From assembly GCA_023428295.1 (NCBI GenBank), contig JAEYYV010000218.1:1-26433 (forward strand): a stretch of 26,433 nt of DNA, read 5' to 3'. Source of the DNA: Pseudomonadota bacterium. Its GTDB lineage: Bacteria; Myxococcota_A; Polyangia; Haliangiales; Haliangiaceae. Each line of letters starts with the position of its first letter. Within the stretch, counting starts at the first letter, position 1. A program made the position numbers and the translations under genes. Shown piece by piece: positions 24,457-26,433 of this stretch. Below the pieces are notes generated by a model. The model saw only the letters and a list, made by a program, of their open reading frames with translations. It was not told the DNA's origin and made no database searches.

Positions 24457-24990
24457 CGCGCGTGCCTCGCCGCGTTGATCGATGCCGCGCGCGTTCGCGC
24501 TCGCGAGCACGTGCTTCGCCTTGTCGGCCCACTCGCGGTTGTCGGCGTGGACCGCGAGCAGCGAGCCGCCCGCTTGGACGAAGGTTTCGTACTTCTTCGC
24601 CTCGTACTCGGGGATACCCATGCCGACGAGCGCGCCGGTCAGCGTGCCCACTGCGCCGCCCGCGCCCGCGCCTGCGAGCGCCGCGACGATCGGGCCCGCC
24701 GCGATCAGCGGACCGAGGCCCGGGATCACGAGGGCGCCGATGCCGACGAGGAGGCCGAGCGCTCCGCCGATCGCGCCACCCGTGGCGGCACCGACGGCGG
24801 CGCCCTCGGGGGCTTTCGTGTGCTTCTCGGTGGCGACGGCTTGCGTGGTCGCTGGATCCGCGGCGAGTGCGGAGATGTCCGTCGCGCGGAAGCCGGCGAC
24901 GCGAAGCATGTCGATCGCGCGGTTCAGATCTGCGGGTTCGTCGAACAAGCCAAACACGGCAATTCTCTTGTCGTCCTTCGGGTCGATCAT
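24442..24990 (-). CDS. Glycine-zipper general stress protein (GSP17M/YflT-like N-terminus)
   Basis: 182 residues from ATG 24990 with AAGGAG six bases upstream. The N-terminal 50 residues (AVFGLFDEPADLNRAIDMLR, VAGFRATDISALAAD) resemble the small general-stress-protein domain that recognises a residue pair in helix 1. A Gly/Ala-rich pair of segments follows (VGAATGGAIGGALGLLVGIG, IVAALAGAGAGGAVGTLTGA), a glycine zipper that may insert in membrane. The end (EAKKYETFVQAGGSLLAVHA, DNREWADKAKHVLASANA) repeats an alpha/beta unit. It shares the upstream region with the divergent CHASE2 gene. The family role is stress-linked; the molecular function is unclear. Confidence 0.75.
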   Translation of the reverse strand: MIDPKDDKRIAVFGLFDEPADLNRAIDMLRVAGFRATDISALAADPATTQAVATEKHTKAPEGAAVGAATGGAIGGALGLLVGIGALVIPGLGPLIAAGPIVAALAGAGAGGAVGTLTGALVGMGIPEYEAKKYETFVQAGGSLLAVHADNREWADKAKHVLASANARGIDQRGEARAANAS

Positions 24991-25051
24991 GATGGCTCCT
25001 TCGATCTCGAGAGAAGCATCCGATGTGCCAAGGGCGTCGGGGATGATCGCA

Positions 25052-25136
25052 GAGCGCGGCTGAGCGCGGCTGAGCGCGGCTGAGCGCGGCTGAGCGGCTG
25101 AGCGCGGCTGCGCGAGGCAGAGCGAGGCAGAACGAG
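25052..25136. repeat. Decamer tandem repeat in the divergent promoter region
   Basis: Four perfect copies of gagcgcggct (25052-25091), a shortened copy gagcggct, another perfect copy (25100-25109), then diverged copies gcgcgaggca, gagcgaggca and a partial gaacgag. The array ends four bases before the CHASE2 start and occupies most of the 150 bp between the two divergent genes. Confidence 0.85.
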
Positions 25137-25140
25137 TACG

Positions 25141-26433
25141 ATGCGCGCGGTGGCCCATCGCACGCGCAACGTTCCGTTGATCACGGCGATCGCGACGACG
25201 CTCGTGGCGGTGGTGCTGGCGATCGTGCACACGAGCGTCGCCGCCCTGCCCGGCTTGGCGGCGATCGAGGGCTTCACGATCGATGCGCGGTTTCGGCTGC
25301 GCGGGCCGCGTGCGCCGTCGACGGATCGCGTGGTGATCGTGGGCCTCGATAACAAGCTGCGGCGCGAGGCGTGGGACGTGCTGCAGACGCGGCGCGGGTA
25401 CGCGCGGTTGATCGATGCGCTCACGGCGTACGACCCGAAGGTGATCGCGCTCGACTTCTTCTTCAGCAGCCCCGAGGTGATCTTGCCCGCCGAGCTCGCG
25501 GAGCAAGTCGTCGAGGCCAAGAAGGAGATCGAGGCGAGCACCGAGGCCGACGCGAAGACCGAGCGACACGCGCCGCTGATCTTCGCGATCGCCGAGGAGC
25601 TGCGCGGTGACGAGGTGCTCGCGGAGAGCGTGGCGACGAGCGGGCGCGTGTACATGGCGGCGTCGTTTCACCTCGGCGGTCGCGTCGCGAGCGCGGAGGA
25701 GCCGGTCGGTCTCGCGAAGGCGCGGCACGGCGAGGTGGCCGACGCGGGTGGCGGCGGCGCGCTGCGGCCCGTGAACGCGAACGCGGTGACCACGACGATC
25801 GCGGACATCGCGAAGGGCGCGGCGGGTGCGGGCATCGTGAACCACTATCGGGACGACGATGGCGTGACGAGGCGCGTGCCGCTCGCGATCGAGTTTGCGG
25901 GGCGCCACTACATGCCGCTCGGGCTGGCGGTGGCGCTCGCGGAGCTCGGAACGATCGGCGACACGCGGTATCTCGTCGGAGAATCCACGCTGCAGGCGGG
26001 TGGACGCGAGCTGCCGGTGTCGCGTGCGGCGAGCGTGATGCTCGACGTGATGGGGCCCGATCGCATTCAGCGCGTCTCGGCGGCGGACGTGATCGCCGGG
26101 CGCGTCGACAAGGCGGCGCTCGCCGGCAAGCTCGTCTTCGTGGGGCTCACGTACGCCGAGAGCGACAAGGTCACCACGCCACTCGCGCGCGACGCGGACG
26201 GCATCGAGCTGCACGCGACGCTCGCGGAGAACGTGCTCGGCAATCGGTTCTTGCGCGCGTCGGGGAGCGTCGCGACGATCGTGGCGACGCTCGTGCTGTG
26301 CGCGCTCGCGTGCGTGGTGCAGCTGCGTCGCGTGCGGCGGCGTCCGTGGGTACCGCCGCTCGTGGCCCTCGGTGCGATCATCGCGTACGTCGTCGTCGGC
26401 GTCGTGCTGTTCGCGAGCGGTACCGTGGTGACG
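25141..26433 (+). CDS. CHASE2-domain sensor protein, 5' part (runs off the window)
   Basis: 431 codons without a stop. ATG 25141 is chosen as the first start; only a weak GAG-type site precedes it, within the decamer array. A membrane helix (ITAIATTLVAVVLAIVHTSV) is followed by the extracytoplasmic CHASE2 domain: GFTIDARFRLRGPRAP, RVVIVGLDNKLRREAWD, LIDALTAYDPKVIALDFFF, then HYRDDDGVTRRVPLAIEFAG. Membrane helices resume near residues 375 and 405 (TIVATLVLCALACVVQL, VALGAIIAYVVVGVVLFASG). CHASE2 receptors normally end in an adenylate cyclase, kinase or GGDEF domain, which would lie outside the window, so the output cannot be told. Confidence 0.9.
   Translation, partial: MRAVAHRTRNVPLITAIATTLVAVVLAIVHTSVAALPGLAAIEGFTIDARFRLRGPRAPSTDRVVIVGLDNKLRREAWDVLQTRRGYARLIDALTAYDPKVIALDFFFSSPEVILPAELAEQVVEAKKEIEASTEADAKTERHAPLIFAIAEELRGDEVLAESVATSGRVYMAASFHLGGRVASAEEPVGLAKARHGEVADAGGGGALRPVNANAVTTTIADIAKGAAGAGIVNHYRDDDGVTRRVPLAIEFAGRHYMPLGLAVALAELGTIGDTRYLVGESTLQAGGRELPVSRAASVMLDVMGPDRIQRVSAADVIAGRVDKAALAGKLVFVGLTYAESDKVTTPLARDADGIELHATLAENVLGNRFLRASGSVATIVATLVLCALACVVQLRRVRRRPWVPPLVALGAIIAYVVVGVVLFASGTVVT

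Noticed and set aside
24442..26214. A 590-codon minus-strand frame ending with the stress protein
   Set aside because: Only the last 182 codons, from ATG 24990, look like a protein. The rest is antisense to the CHASE2 gene and crosses the decamer repeat.

Overview
High-GC bacterial chromosome. The lipoprotein style (GCDRIFGLD after a lipobox), the PEGA-domain envelope proteins, the CHASE2 receptor, the DUF3943 outer-membrane protein and an orphan DUF4157 giant toxin suggest a myxobacterium-like member of Myxococcota (Kofleriaceae/Haliangium-like). This placement is inferred from gene style, not measured.

Layout. 1-946: right end of an ISL3-type insertion sequence, which has cut the 3' end of a small minus-strand gene lying behind a two-helix membrane protein. 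1160-5557 (minus): a tight cluster with a small membrane protein, a SulP anion transporter fused to a gamma-class carbonic anhydrase, and two different SPFH/Band 7 membrane proteins; two strong DNA dyads precede the transporter. It reads as an inorganic-carbon or bicarbonate uptake module organised by flotillin-like scaffolds. 5752-7925 (plus): a DUF3943 outer-membrane protein and a spermidine-synthase-like methyltransferase-fold protein. 7926-8504: no convincing gene, possibly a decayed ORF.

8505-15800 (plus): a polymorphic-toxin-type locus. A 1796-residue DUF4157 protein with an HEVGH motif and a C-terminal His/Cys domain (probably permuted papain/NlpC-like) is followed by three overlapping ORFs whose products are paralogs of each other, the third with an extra N-terminal half. 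They are the obvious immunity candidates. 15797-18040: an IS256-family element with 29-bp imperfect ends and no visible target duplication, flanked by two truncated ORFs, which points to deletion or recombination at the element.

18041-21845 (minus): an envelope gene cluster: a fragment of a PEGA-domain (kinase-type) protein, a PEGA membrane protein with an apparent frameshift, a cysteine-rich parallel-beta-helix lipoprotein, a 105-residue protein and a second lipoprotein. About 21745-22989 (plus) is a patchwork of gene fragments ending in the C-terminal part of a serine recombinase. Its last codons lie inside the 3' end of an initiator tRNA gene (22971-23044, minus), a likely attachment site. 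23122-26433: a lipoprotein, a macro-domain hydrolase, a glycine-zipper stress protein and the start of a CHASE2 sensor, with a decamer repeat in the last divergent promoter region.

No CRISPR array, rRNA or extracellular-contractile-system structural gene is visible.
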